Shown here: piece by piece, positions 35,640 to 44,796 of the stretch
Layout of the letters: the number at the start of each line of letters is the position of its first letter
Numbering within the stretch: position 1 is the first letter of the stretch
Assembly (NCBI RefSeq): GCF_000472505.1
Contig: NZ_AWZR01000001.1
Span: forward strand, 56,286 to 120,285
Direction of reading: 5' to 3'
Source of the DNA: Luteimonas sp. J29
GTDB lineage: Bacteria; Pseudomonadota; Gammaproteobacteria; Xanthomonadales; Xanthomonadaceae
DNA: 64,000 nucleotides
Made by a program: the position numbers and the translations under genes
The notes under the pieces: generated by a model
Databases searched by the model: none
The model's input: only the letters and a program-made list of their open reading frames with translations
Told to the model about the DNA's origin: nothing

Positions 35640-35802
35640 CCGGAATCCCTCCTGACGAGGGGTCTACCCTACACCATGGGAAGGGGCGGCATTGATCGAA
35701 GTGGCCGGATTCCGTGGCCATAGAGAGCGAGATCGGTTTGGTCTCCGAGGGGGCCGCGCTCGGCGCATAGCGGTGCAGGCGGGGAGGGGTCCGCGCCGGA
35801 AA

Positions 35803-36780
35803 TCATGCGCCCGCGTGCATCCCCTCCCGCGTCCCGAACGTCCGCCGCCACTCCCTCGGACTCACCCGGTGGCGCTTCCTGAAGTGCTCGCGCAGCGACA
35901 CCGGCGTCTGGAATCCGGCCAGGTCGGAGATCTTCTCCACCGGGAGTGAAGTGGTCTCCAGCAGCTCGCACGCGCGGCGCAGGCGTTCGTTGACCAGCCA
36001 CTCGACCAGGGTCATGCCGGTGGCCTTGCGGAAGTGGCGGGTGAACGTGCGGCGGCTCATCGCGGTGCGCGCGGCCAGCTCGTCGACCGTGTGGGGGGCG
36101 GCAAGGTGGGTGCGCAGGTGGTCGAGCAGGGCGTTGATCTTCGCGTCCTGGGTGGACGCGGCCACCGGCTGTTCGATGAACTGGGCCTGGCCTCCCTCGC
36201 GGTGCGGGGCGATCACCAGTCCGCGCGCGAGCCGGTTGGCGACGCGGGCGCCATGCACCTGGCGCACGATGTACAGGCAGCAGTCGAGTCCGGCGCCGAC
36301 GCCGGCCGAGGTGACCAGCCGGTCGTCCTCGACGTACAGGGCGTTCGCGTCCAGCGCTACCCGCGGAAACCGGCGCGAGAAGTCGTCTTCGGCCATCCAG
36401 TGGGTGGCGGCGCGGCGTCCGTCCAGCAGCCCGGCATAGGCCAGCGCGTAGGTGCCGTAGCACAGGCCGACCACGCGCGCGCCGCGGGCGTGGGCCCGGC
36501 GTAGCGCGTCCTGCAACGCGGCCGAGGGCGCGTCGTCCAGGTCGTGCCAGCCGGGCACCACCAGGATGTCTGCGGTGTCGGCCAGTTCCAGGCCGCCGTC
36601 GGGCTCCAGCGCGAGCGCCCGCTCGGCCCTCAGGGCCTGCTCGTCCGGCGCCACGATGCGCAGCTCGAACAGCGGCTGGCCCGGCGCATGGGTGCCGAAC
36701 ACCATGTACGGCATGGCGAAGTGGAACGGGCTGAAGCGCGGATAGGCGATCAGCGCGACCACCGGGACGGAGGCGGACAT
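35803..36780 (-). CDS. GlxA-type AraC-family transcriptional regulator
   Basis: A 325-residue regulator. The N-terminal DJ-1/PfpI-like domain (about 5-190) has the nucleophile-elbow-like VVGLCYGTYALAYAGLLDG and RAATHWMAEDDFSRRFP. The C-terminal AraC DNA-binding domain (about 220-315) has two helix-turn-helix units: TVDELAARTAMSRRTFTRHF and PVEKISDLAGFQTPVSLREH, then FRKRHRVSPREWRRTF. It is divergent from the MBL-fold gene at 36888 with 107 bases between starts, so it probably controls that gene. Confidence 0.92.
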   Translation of the reverse strand: MSASVPVVALIAYPRFSPFHFAMPYMVFGTHAPGQPLFELRIVAPDEQALRAERALALEPDGGLELADTADILVVPGWHDLDDAPSAALQDALRRAHARGARVVGLCYGTYALAYAGLLDGRRAATHWMAEDDFSRRFPRVALDANALYVEDDRLVTSAGVGAGLDCCLYIVRQVHGARVANRLARGLVIAPHREGGQAQFIEQPVAASTQDAKINALLDHLRTHLAAPHTVDELAARTAMSRRTFTRHFRKATGMTLVEWLVNERLRRACELLETTSLPVEKISDLAGFQTPVSLREHFRKRHRVSPREWRRTFGTREGMHAGA

Positions 36781-36887
36781 GGGTGCTCCGGTGGCCCGAA
36801 GGCATCGGTAATGGTCTCGTGGGCCAGTTATATGCCTCGCGGGGCGTTCCGACAATGGCCGCCTGCCTTCCCTGACGGAGTCCCGCG

Positions 36888-37766
36888 ATGAAACCCACCG
36901 CCCTGTTGTCCACCCTTGCCCTGTCCCTGGCCCTGGGCGGGACGCCCGCTGCCGCCGCCGAGCCCACTGCGTCCGCTCCTACGGTGCAGATCCAGCAGAT
37001 CCGCAACGCGACCCTGAAGCTCGAGTACGCCGGGCGTACCTTCCTGGTCGACCCGATGCTGGGCGCCAGGGGCGCCTACCCGGGCTTCAAGGGCACCTAC
37101 AACCAGCACCTGCGCAACCCGCTGGTCGAGCTGCCGATTCCGGCCGCCGAGGTCATGCGCGGGGTCGATGCGGTCGTCGTCACCCACACCCACCTGGACC
37201 ACTGGGACGGCGGCGAGCACGCCTTCGTGCCCAAGGATCTCCCGATCTTCGTCCAGCACCAGGCCGACGCGGAGCAGGTCCGCGGCCAGGGCTATCGCGA
37301 CGTGCGCGTGATCGAGGGCAGCGCGGAGTTCGAGGGCGTGCGCCTGACCCGCACCGGCGGCCAGCACGGCACCGACGCGATGTTCGCGGTCGAGCCTGTC
37401 GCCGGGCTGCTGGGCCAGGCCATGGGCGTGGTCTTCCAGGCCCCGGGCGCGGCCACCGTCTACGTGGTGGGCGACACCACCTGGCATGGCGAGGTGGAGC
37501 AGGCGCTGGCCGCGTTCAAGCCGGACGTCGTCGTGCTCAACACCGGCGACGCCCGCGTGCTCGGCTTCACCGGCTCGATCATCATGGGCCGCGACGACGT
37601 GCTGCGCGCTGCCCGCGCCGCGCCGGGGGCCGCCATCGTCGCCACCCACATGGACGCGATCAACCACATGACCCTGTCGCGCGAGGTGCTGCGCGACCAC
37701 GTCCGGCAGAACGGCCTCGAGGACCGCGTGCGGGTGCCGGCGGATGGGGAAACGATGGCCTTCTGA
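36888..37766 (+). CDS. Secreted MBL-fold metallohydrolase (UlaG-like)
   Basis: A 292-residue protein with a Sec signal peptide (residues 1-22, cleavage near AAAAEP). The metallo-beta-lactamase fold shows THTHLDHWDGG (metal motif, about 99), GGQHG, VVGDTTWHG and ATHMDAINH. Its closest general relatives are the UlaG/L-ascorbate-6-phosphate lactonase-like hydrolases, but a periplasmic form has another substrate, unknown. The start ATG follows CGGAGTCCCGCG. It probably answers to the divergent AraC-type regulator. Confidence 0.88.
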   Translation: MKPTALLSTLALSLALGGTPAAAAEPTASAPTVQIQQIRNATLKLEYAGRTFLVDPMLGARGAYPGFKGTYNQHLRNPLVELPIPAAEVMRGVDAVVVTHTHLDHWDGGEHAFVPKDLPIFVQHQADAEQVRGQGYRDVRVIEGSAEFEGVRLTRTGGQHGTDAMFAVEPVAGLLGQAMGVVFQAPGAATVYVVGDTTWHGEVEQALAAFKPDVVVLNTGDARVLGFTGSIIMGRDDVLRAARAAPGAAIVATHMDAINHMTLSREVLRDHVRQNGLEDRVRVPADGETMAF

Positions 37767-37903
37767 TCCTTCCACGGCTCCCCCCGGGACCATCGATTCG
37801 GGGGACGGGGCCGGATGATCCCCCGCTGCCCCACCAATGAACGATGGTGCGCCCGCCACGGGCCCCTATCATTGCTCCCCCTCCCCACGGACTTCGGCCC
37901 TCC

Positions 37904-38818
37904 ATGGCCTTCGATGCCTTTGCCCTCGCGCTGGTCATGCTCGCGCTGGGCATGCTGTTCGCCCGGTTCCGGATGTTTCCCGACAGTGCCGCGGACACGC
38001 TGAACCTGGTGGTGCTCTACGTCTGCCTGCCGGCGGCGATCCTGGTCTACGTGCCGCGCCTGCGCTTCGATCCGGCGCTGGTGGGCCTGGTGGCCGTGCC
38101 GTGGCTGCTGGCGCTGGCCGCTTGGGTGGCGCTGCGCCTGCTGGCGCCGCGCATGCGGCTGCGGCGCGACGAGCTGGGCGCGCTGCTGATGTGCACGATG
38201 CTGGGCAATACCAGCTTCATCGGCTATCCGATGATCCAGGCCCTGCTCGGCGACGAAGCGCTGCCGTATGCGGTGGTCTACGACCAGTTCGGCACTTTCG
38301 TGATGCTTTCGACCGTGGGCCTGGTGGTGCTGGCGCGCTACGGCGGCGAACACCCGCCCGGCGTGCGCGAGATCGCGCTGCGGATCGTGCGCTTCCCGCC
38401 GGTGTGGGCGCTGGTGTTCGGCCTGACCCTGATGCCGGAACAGCCGCCGGCCTGGATCGCGACCGCGCTCGGCCAGCTGGCGTCGGTGATGCTGATGCTG
38501 GTGATGCTGGCGGTGGGCATGACCATCCAGTTGCGCCTGCCGCGCGACGAGGTCGGGCCGCTGGCGCTCGGCCTGTCGCTCAAGCTGGTGCTGCTGCCGG
38601 CGCTGGCCCTTGGGTTGGCGCTGGGCTTCGGGCTGCAGGGCGACATGCGCCAGGTGGCGGTGCTGGAGTCGGCGATGCCGACCATGGTCACCGCGGCCGC
38701 GCTGTCGATCTCGCACGGGCTGGCGCCGCGGCTGGCGGCGGCCCTGGTCGGTTACGGCATCGTGCTGGCGATGGCGACGCTGCCGGCCTGGACCTGGCTG
38801 GTGCAGCGGCTGGGCTGA
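37904..38818 (+). CDS. AEC-family permease
   Basis: A 304-residue integral membrane protein with about ten hydrophobic segments. Family features are the early LGMLFARFRMFPDSAADTLN, VVLYVCLPAAILVYVP, CTMLGNTSFIGYPMI, the central hydrophilic loop, and the closing GDMRQVAVLESAMPTMVTAAAL, which repeats the earlier pattern. AEC proteins carry organic acids or auxin-like molecules; the substrate is unknown. ATG 37904 begins the family sequence, and the upstream open codons are not conserved in character. Confidence 0.88.
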   Translation: MAFDAFALALVMLALGMLFARFRMFPDSAADTLNLVVLYVCLPAAILVYVPRLRFDPALVGLVAVPWLLALAAWVALRLLAPRMRLRRDELGALLMCTMLGNTSFIGYPMIQALLGDEALPYAVVYDQFGTFVMLSTVGLVVLARYGGEHPPGVREIALRIVRFPPVWALVFGLTLMPEQPPAWIATALGQLASVMLMLVMLAVGMTIQLRLPRDEVGPLALGLSLKLVLLPALALGLALGFGLQGDMRQVAVLESAMPTMVTAAALSISHGLAPRLAAALVGYGIVLAMATLPAWTWLVQRLG

Positions 38819-38826
38819 GCGCGGAC

Positions 38827-38858
38827 GAAAAAGAAGGCCCCGCATGTGCGGGGCCTTC
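38827..38858 (-). terminator. Intrinsic terminator behind the FadL-type gene
   Basis: A 12-base perfect inverted repeat, GAAGGCCCCGCA (38833-38844) and TGCGGGGCCTTC (38847-38858). On the minus strand it is followed by TTTTTC, so it ends the transcript of the outer membrane protein gene. On the plus strand there is no U-tract, so it would only weakly stop the AEC permease message. Confidence 0.85.
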
Positions 38859-38885
38859 CGGGTGTCGCGCGATCGCGGCGGGCGA

Positions 38886-40232
38886 TCAGAACTTGTAGTT
38901 GATCGAGGCCGCGAAGATGTCGCCGCCCACGTCGTAGCCGCCGAAGATGTGGTTGGCGGTGGCCGAGCTCGTGCTGACGCGCGAGTCGTTCACGAACAGG
39001 TGGGTGTAACCGAAGTTGTACTCGGTCTTCTCGTTCGGGGTCCAGGACAGGCCCAGCGACAGCCACTTGCGGGTCTGGTCCGGCACGCGCACGTCGCGGT
39101 GCTGGTACGAGGTCGGGGTCTCGTCGTAGGCCAGGCCGCCGCGCAGGGTGACGGCGTCGCTGAGCTTGTAGTCGGCGCCGATCGAGGCGAAGGTCGAGTC
39201 GTCGTAGCCGAACTCGAGCACGGTGTCGTCCTGCGCGGACTCGAAGTCGACCGTCACGCTGTCGAACGCGGGCGCCCAGGCGGTGCGCGACACGTCGCCC
39301 ATCACCGTCCAGCGCTCGTTGATGCGGTGGGTCAGGCTGAAGGTCAGGGTCTCGGGCAGGGTCACGGTGGCGCTGCCCTTGGTCGGGACGAACCAGCCCG
39401 GGCGCACCTGGGCCAGCACCGCGGCAGCGTTGCCGGGGACGTCGAAGTAGGCGTCGCCGCCGCTGATGTCGTGCTCGACCTTGGAGCGGTACGCGATGCC
39501 GAAGTGGGTGTCCTCGCTCGGGCTCAGCAGGGCGCCGACGGTGAAGCCGATCTCGTTGTTCGAGCCCTTGATGGTGCTGAAGCCGTCGGCGTTGCCCGGG
39601 CGGAAGCCCAGCGCGGCGGCGCCGCCGGTGTACAGGATGGTGCCGAAGTCGATCGCGTTGCTGAGCTCGATGCTCAGGTGCTCGACGAACACGCTGCCGC
39701 CGAACGAGACGTACGGGTTGACGTCGTAGGAGAACGAGAAGCCCAGGTCGACGGCCTCGAGCTCGGTCTTGACGGCGTTGTAGCGGCCGACCCAGTCGCG
39801 GTCGTATTCGGTGGCGAAGCCGAACGGCGCAGTCAGCGAGATGCCGAAGTGCATGTTGTCTTCGGCGCCGAACGGGACGTGGAAGTAGGCCGCCGGGACC
39901 GGGGCGATCTTGCCCGCGTCGCCGCCGTTGCCGCCGCCGATCTGGCCGCCGAGGCCGCCGAGGTAGCTGCCGGTGCCCTCGAAGTCGGCGCTGAAGCTGA
40001 TCACGCTCAGGTCGGCCTGGAACTGGCGCCCGTCGAGGCCGCGCATGGCCGCGGGGTTGGTGGCGATGACCGAGGCGTCGCCCGGGGCGCTGATGGAGCC
40101 GGCGAAGGCGCGGCCCAGGCCCTTGGCGCTGTTCTCCTTCAGCTGGAAGGCCGCCGCATGGGCGGAGGACGCGAAGGCCAGGGAGCCGGCGATGCCGAGC
40201 GCCAGGGCGGTGACGTGAGGGGTGATTCGCAT
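38886..40232 (-). CDS. FadL/OmpP1-family outer membrane transporter
   Basis: A 448-residue beta-barrel protein. A Sec signal peptide (residues 1-26, ending AHA) is followed by the N-terminal plug AAFQLKENSAKGLGRAFAG, GDASVIATNPAAM, then alternating strands and a C-terminal segment FAASINYKF ending in Phe, as outer membrane proteins do. Members take up long-chain fatty acids or aromatic hydrocarbons through the outer membrane. The start at ATG 40232 fits the signal peptide. It has its own terminator. FadL itself is likely but paralogs with other substrates are common. Confidence 0.93.
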   Translation of the reverse strand: MRITPHVTALALGIAGSLAFASSAHAAAFQLKENSAKGLGRAFAGSISAPGDASVIATNPAAMRGLDGRQFQADLSVISFSADFEGTGSYLGGLGGQIGGGNGGDAGKIAPVPAAYFHVPFGAEDNMHFGISLTAPFGFATEYDRDWVGRYNAVKTELEAVDLGFSFSYDVNPYVSFGGSVFVEHLSIELSNAIDFGTILYTGGAAALGFRPGNADGFSTIKGSNNEIGFTVGALLSPSEDTHFGIAYRSKVEHDISGGDAYFDVPGNAAAVLAQVRPGWFVPTKGSATVTLPETLTFSLTHRINERWTVMGDVSRTAWAPAFDSVTVDFESAQDDTVLEFGYDDSTFASIGADYKLSDAVTLRGGLAYDETPTSYQHRDVRVPDQTRKWLSLGLSWTPNEKTEYNFGYTHLFVNDSRVSTSSATANHIFGGYDVGGDIFAASINYKF

Positions 40233-40440
40233 TGCGGTTCTCTTCTTCCGGAGTGTGTGGTGGTCGCCGTGCCGCAGCGTGGTCGGGCCAGGTGGCCCGC
40301 CGTCGCCGCCGTTCCTCCCGGGCGCGGCACATGGCGCGCCCGACTATACCGTACTGTCCCGTGTGGTGAATGTGTCTTCCGGCACGCGACGGAACACCGG
40401 GCGTGTCCGCCGCGGACGCCGACCGGGTAAGGTGGGCGCC

Positions 40441-41133
40441 ATGTTCGTGTCCGTTCCGGTCCGGTCCGGCGCCTCGCCGCGCTGGGCGACGCCGCTGCTG
40501 TCGGTCCTGCTGTGGGCGGCCTTCGTCTGGGCGCTGTCGCGGCCGGACGCGCACCAGCGCGCGCTGATGCTCGAGTGGGGCGCGCTGGCCGGCGGGGTGC
40601 CGGGCGCGGGGCCCTGGGAGAGCTGGGCCGACCCGCAGCAGTGGGCGCGCCTGGTCACCGCCCTGTTCCTGCATGCCGACTGGGCCCACCTGCTGGGCAA
40701 CCTGGTGTTCCTGCTGATCTTCGGCCTGCCGGCCGAGCGGGTCATGGGCCCGTGGCGCTTCCTGGCCCTGTTCTTCCTCGGCGGCGCCCTGGCCAACCTG
40801 TTCGCGGTGCTGGTCATCGGCACCCCGGGCCGCCTGATCATCGGCGCCAGCGGCGCGGTCTCGGCGGTGATCGGGGCCTACCTGGCGCTGTTCCCGCGCG
40901 CCCGGCTGGGGGTGGTGGTGCCGCTGGGGCTGTTCCTGGAGTTCGTGCGCGCGCCGGCCTCGCTGCTGATCGGGGTCTGGGCCGCGCTGCAGATCGTGTT
41001 CGCCTACATCGGCCCGGCCTACGGCGCGGTGGCCTGGGCCGCGCACGCGGCCGGGTTCCTGTTCGGGATCGTGTTCGCGATCGGCTCGCGCGGGGCGATC
41101 GCCCGGCGCCTGCGCCGGATGCAGGGCTACTGA
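40441..41133 (+). CDS. Rhomboid intramembrane serine protease
   Basis: A 230-residue membrane protein with about six to seven helices. Catalytic Ser lies in IIGASGAVSAVIGAYL (GASG, about residue 141) and catalytic His in AWAAHAAGFLFGIVFA (about 201). The HADWAHLLGNLVFL loop (about 80-93) is also typical. It cleaves transmembrane segments of other proteins; targets unknown. ATG 40441 lacks a Shine-Dalgarno; TAAGGT (40428-40433) is a possible -10 seven bases before the ATG. Confidence 0.92.
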   Translation: MFVSVPVRSGASPRWATPLLSVLLWAAFVWALSRPDAHQRALMLEWGALAGGVPGAGPWESWADPQQWARLVTALFLHADWAHLLGNLVFLLIFGLPAERVMGPWRFLALFFLGGALANLFAVLVIGTPGRLIIGASGAVSAVIGAYLALFPRARLGVVVPLGLFLEFVRAPASLLIGVWAALQIVFAYIGPAYGAVAWAAHAAGFLFGIVFAIGSRGAIARRLRRMQGY

Positions 41134-41212
41134 GCGCCGGCCGCTGGAGTTCCGGCGGTCCCGCCCCCACTCAGGGCGCCTCCCAACCATGCCTCGCTCC
41201 TATAATCCGGCC

Positions 41213-41533
41213 ATGTCCAAGACGCTTTACAAGGTCTCCTTCCTCAACCACGGCAAGGTCTACGAGCTCTACGCCGGGCGCGTGGAGAGCGGGCGTCTGT
41301 GGGGCTTCGTCGAGGTCTCCGACCTGGTGTTCGACGTGCACGACGGGATCGTGGTCGACCCCACCGAGGAGCGGCTGCGCGACGAGTTCGGCAACACCCG
41401 CACCCTGCACCTGCCGATGCAGTCGGTGCTGCGGGTGGAGGAAGTGGAGAAGAAGGGCCAGTCGGCGATCCGCGACGCGGTGTCGGGCGAGAAGGTGGTG
41501 ACGCCCTTCCCGCTGCCCGCCAAGCCGCGTTGA
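41213..41533 (+). CDS. DUF1820 family protein
   Basis: A 106-residue cytoplasmic protein of the DUF1820 type: LYKVSFLNHGKVYELYAG, GRLWGFVEVSDLVFD, EERLRDEFGNTRTLHLP, then SVLRVEEVEKKGQSAIRD. The function is unknown; the family is widespread in Gammaproteobacteria. ATG 41213 is supported by the conserved start. A perfect TATAAT (41201-41206) stands six bases before the ATG and no Shine-Dalgarno is present, so the message is probably leaderless. crcB follows 7 bases after its stop. Confidence 0.9.
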   Translation: MSKTLYKVSFLNHGKVYELYAGRVESGRLWGFVEVSDLVFDVHDGIVVDPTEERLRDEFGNTRTLHLPMQSVLRVEEVEKKGQSAIRDAVSGEKVVTPFPLPAKPR

Positions 41534-41540
41534 GGCGCCG

Positions 41541-41927
41541 GTGACCGGCGCCGGACTGCTGCTGGCGGCGCTCGGGGGCGCGACCGGCTCGGTCGCCCGG
41601 ATCCTGCTCGGCCACTGGGTGAATGCGGGCGCCGCGCCGCTGGCGTTCCCGCGCGGCACCTTCGCGGTCAACCTTGCCGGCTGCCTGGCCGCCGGGCTCC
41701 TGGCCGGGCTGGCCGAACGCCATCCGGGCTGGCTGGGGCCCGAGCTGCGGATGGCGCTGTTCGCCGGCCTGCTGGGCGGGTTCACGACCTTCTCCGCGTT
41801 CGGCCTGGAGACGGTGCAGCTGCTGCGTCGGGGCGAGTGGCTGCTGGCCGCGGGCTACGCCGGCGGCAGCGTGCTGCTGGGGCTGGCCGCGGTCTGGCTG
41901 GGCCTGCGCCTGGCCGGGCCGGCCTGA
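41541..41927 (+). CDS. crcB: Fluoride channel Fluc/CrcB
   Basis: A 128-residue protein with four membrane helices. The family hallmark GGFTTFSAFGLE (about residues 74-85) provides the central Na+ site and the Phe box; FPRGTFAVNLAGCLAAG supplies the conserved Asn in the first half. It exports fluoride as a dual-topology dimer. The start is GTG 41541, seven bases after the DUF1820 stop, so it is likely co-transcribed. No fluoride riboswitch was seen in the short gap. Confidence 0.95.
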   Translation: MTGAGLLLAALGGATGSVARILLGHWVNAGAAPLAFPRGTFAVNLAGCLAAGLLAGLAERHPGWLGPELRMALFAGLLGGFTTFSAFGLETVQLLRRGEWLLAAGYAGGSVLLGLAAVWLGLRLAGPA

Positions 41928-41942
41928 GCCGGCCGCCCCGGG

Positions 41943-43502
41943 CTACTCCTCCGGCGCGACCTCCGGAGCCGGGGCCGGAGTCGGCGCAGGCGCCGGCGCG
42001 GCGGGCCTGGGCGTGGGCTTCTTGAGTTCGGCCAGGGCGGCCTGGATCGGGCCGTCGCCGTCGAGCACGTCGCCGGCGCCCGCGCCTTCCTCCTCGTCGT
42101 CGCCGCGCAGGTGGCCCGGCAGCATCGCCTCGGTGTAGCGGGAGCGGGCAGCCGGGCGCGCGGGCGGGTCGGGCTGGAGCACGACGTCCGGGTCGATGCC
42201 GCGGGCCTGGATCGAGCGTCCGCTGGGGGTGAAGTAGCGTGCGGTGGTGAGCTTGACCGCGTCGCCGTTGCCCAGCGGCATCACTGTCTGCACCGAGCCC
42301 TTGCCGAAGCTGCGGCTGCCGACGATGCGCGCGCGGCCGTTGTCGCGCAGCGCGCCGGCCAGCACCTCCGAGGCGCTGGCCGAGCCGGCGTCGATGATCA
42401 CCACCACCGGCGCGCCGTCGAGGATGTCGCCCGGCGTGGCGCTGAATTCGGTGTCGTTGACCGGGTTGCGGCCGCGGGTGCTGACGATGCGCCCGCTGTC
42501 GAGCAGGTCGTCGGCGACGCGCACCGCGGCGGTGAGCAGCCCGCCGGGGTTGCTGCGCAGGTCGATCACCAGGCCCTTGAGCGGGCCGTCGGCCTGCAGT
42601 TCGCGCACGGTGCGGGCGAAGTCGTCGCCGGTCTCGACCTGGAACTGGCTGATGCGCACGTAGCCGTATCCCGGTTCGAGCAGGCGCCCGCGCACGCTGG
42701 CCACGCGGATGGTGTCGCGGTGCACGGTGATCTCCAGCGGCTCGGGCTCGCCCTCGCGCAGCACGGTCAGCACGGCGCGCGTGCCGGGCGGGCCGCGCAG
42801 CGGGCCGTGGCCTTCCGCGTCGGCCGGGGTCAGCGGGCGGCCGTCGACGGCGACGATGGTGTCGCCGGAGCGGATCCCGGCCCTGGCCGCGGGCGTGTCG
42901 TCGATCGGCGCGATGACCTTCACCTTGCCGTCGGGCAGCTGCAGCACCTCCACGCCGATGCCGTCGTAGGCGCCGGTGGTGCCCTCGTCGAAGGCCTCGG
43001 CCGCGCTCTTCTCCATGTAGGCGCTGTGCGGGTCGAGGTCGAGCAGCAGGCCGCGGATCGCCGAGGTCATCAGCTTGCGGTCGTCGACCGGGTCGACGTA
43101 GCCCTGGCGGATCGCGTTGAACACCCCGACGTAGCGGCGGATCTCGTCCAGCGGCACCCCGGTGGCGGCGCTCTCGGCGGCGTCGGGGTCGTCGCTGGCC
43201 GGCACCGGTTCGCCGGCGTCGGCCGGGTTGGCGGGCGGGTCGTCCGCGGCCGGACCGGAGGCTGCCGGCGACGGGTCGGCGGGCGGCCCGTCGCCGGCAG
43301 CCCCGGGACCGGCCGGCGCGGCGTCCGTTTCCGGATCCGCGGGTTCGGCCGGCGGCACTGTGGGCGGCTCCTGCGGACCTGCCGCTGCGTCCGGCGCCGG
43401 GGTCGCGGCGTCCGCGGGCGACGGCTGCGCCTGCCAGGCCAGCGCGGACGGGGACGCCAGCATGAGCAGGACGGCGAGCAGTGGCAGGGTGGGCAACCTC
43501 AT
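41943..43502 (-). CDS. S41 family C-terminal processing peptidase
   Basis: A 519-residue periplasmic protease. After a signal peptide (residues 1-22, LALA-type end) comes a Pro/Ala/Asp-rich disordered stretch to about residue 115. The protease core follows: RYVGVFNAIRQGYVDPVDDRKL, a PDZ domain (KVKVIAPIDDTPAARAGIRSGDTI), GYVRISQF, DLRSNPGGLLTAAVRVAD, and the Ser-Lys dyad in DAGSASASEVLAGAL and GSRSFGKGSVQTV. It trims C-termini of envelope proteins. It is encoded next to envC and gpmI, a conserved arrangement. Confidence 0.94.
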   Translation of the reverse strand: MRLPTLPLLAVLLMLASPSALAWQAQPSPADAATPAPDAAAGPQEPPTVPPAEPADPETDAAPAGPGAAGDGPPADPSPAASGPAADDPPANPADAGEPVPASDDPDAAESAATGVPLDEIRRYVGVFNAIRQGYVDPVDDRKLMTSAIRGLLLDLDPHSAYMEKSAAEAFDEGTTGAYDGIGVEVLQLPDGKVKVIAPIDDTPAARAGIRSGDTIVAVDGRPLTPADAEGHGPLRGPPGTRAVLTVLREGEPEPLEITVHRDTIRVASVRGRLLEPGYGYVRISQFQVETGDDFARTVRELQADGPLKGLVIDLRSNPGGLLTAAVRVADDLLDSGRIVSTRGRNPVNDTEFSATPGDILDGAPVVVIIDAGSASASEVLAGALRDNGRARIVGSRSFGKGSVQTVMPLGNGDAVKLTTARYFTPSGRSIQARGIDPDVVLQPDPPARPAARSRYTEAMLPGHLRGDDEEEGAGAGDVLDGDGPIQAALAELKKPTPRPAAPAPAPTPAPAPEVAPEE

Positions 43503-43599
43503 GGCGACTCCGGAAGCGGCGGACGTGGACCGCGCGGCGCGGCCAGGGCCCGATTATGCGTGCCGGCCCCGGTGGCGTCAGGTGCAGGCGCGCCGCCGC

Positions 43600-44796
43600 T
43601 CAGCGGCGCTGCAGGAAGCCGCCGGGATTGACCGGCTTGCCGTCGCGGCGCAGCTCGAAATACAGCGCAGGCTGGCCCTGGCCGCCCGAGTTGCCGACCG
43701 TGGCCACCGGATCGCCGCGCTTGACCCGGGCGCCGGCCTCGCGCAGCAGGCTGTCGCAGTGCGCGTACAGGCTCATCGTGCCGCCGCCGTGGTCGATGAT
43801 CAGGATCATGCCGTAGCCGGTCATCCAGTCGGCGAACACCACGGTGCCGTCGGCGACCGCGCGCACCTGGGTGCCGGCGGGCGCGCCGATCAGCACGCCC
43901 TGGCTGTTGCGGCCGTCGGGCATGCGCGCACCGTAGCCCGCCAGCAACGCGCCCGAGACCGGCCAGCCCAGGCCGCCGACCTGGGGCGGTGGCGTGGTCC
44001 GCGCGGTCTGCGCCGGCGCGCGCTGGGTCCCGGCGGCCGGCGCCTGGCGGCGCTGGGCCTCGGCGCGCGCGGCGGCCGCACGCAGGCGTTCGAGCAGCCG
44101 TTCGAGCGCGCGCGCGTCGCGCCCGAGCGCCTGCTCGCGCTGGTTGCGATCGCGGTAGCGGGCTTCCAGGTCCGACAGGGCGGTGGCGCGCGCCTTGCGA
44201 TCGCGCTCGAGGGCGGCCACCTGCGCCTGCTGCGCTTCGCGGGCGCGCTCGAGTTCGGCGCGGCGTTCGGCCAGCTCGCGCTCGAGCGCCTCGAGGCCGG
44301 CGAGTTCCCCGGCCAGGGCCGCGATCCGCGCCGCGCGCTGGCGCTGCAGGTAGCGCTGGTAGGTGAGCGCGCGGCCGGCGTCGGCGAGCTGGTCCTGGGC
44401 CAGCAGCAGCTTCAGCGGCGCGGCGTCGCCGGCGGTGTAGCTGGCGCGCAGCAGCGTGCGCAGCTCCCCGCGTTGGGCGGACAGACGCGTGCGCAGGGCG
44501 TCGCGACGCTCCGACAGTTCCCCGAGCGCGGCCTGCTGGCGCTCGAGTTCGGCCGTGGTCGCCTGCAGCGCACGTGCGCTGCGCGCCACCCGTTCATCGA
44601 GTTCGCGCAGGCGCCGGGCCGCGGCGCCGCGCTCGCCCTCGAGCTTGCGGCGTTCGCTGGCGACCTCGCGCAGTTCCTTGCGCACTGCCTCGAGCCGGCG
44701 CTCGGCGTCGCGCGACTGCTGGGCCGTCGCGGGCGCCGCGACGCAGGCCGCGAGCAGCAGCGCCGCCCAGGCCCGCGCGCGGACGCGTCCGGTCAT
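43600..44796 (-). CDS. envC: Murein hydrolase activator EnvC-type (M23 fold)
   Basis: A 398-residue protein: signal peptide (residues 1-25, ATAQQ), a long coiled coil rich in Glu, Arg and Ala (about 30-250), a short linker, and a C-terminal LytM domain (about 285-395) with [38 protein letters not shown] and YAHCDSLL. The His-x-x-x-Asp and HxH zinc motifs of active M23 enzymes are degenerate ([23 protein letters not shown]), as in EnvC, which activates amidases at the septum. ATG 44796 overlaps the gpmI stop by 4 bases. Confidence 0.9.
   Translation of the reverse strand: MTGRVRARAWAALLLAACVAAPATAQQSRDAERRLEAVRKELREVASERRKLEGERGAAARRLRELDERVARSARALQATTAELERQQAALGELSERRDALRTRLSAQRGELRTLLRASYTAGDAAPLKLLLAQDQLADAGRALTYQRYLQRQRAARIAALAGELAGLEALERELAERRAELERAREAQQAQVAALERDRKARATALSDLEARYRDRNQREQALGRDARALERLLERLRAAAARAEAQRRQAPAAGTQRAPAQTARTTPPPQVGGLGWPVSGALLAGYGARMPDGRNSQGVLIGAPAGTQVRAVADGTVVFADWMTGYGMILIIDHGGGTMSLYAHCDSLLREAGARVKRGDPVATVGNSGGQGQPALYFELRRDGKPVNPGGFLQRR

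Noticed and set aside
36888..37766. Beta-lactamase
   Set aside because: The metal motif and fold fit the broad MBL superfamily, but the sequence is nearer UlaG-like hydrolases and nothing points to antibiotic cleavage.
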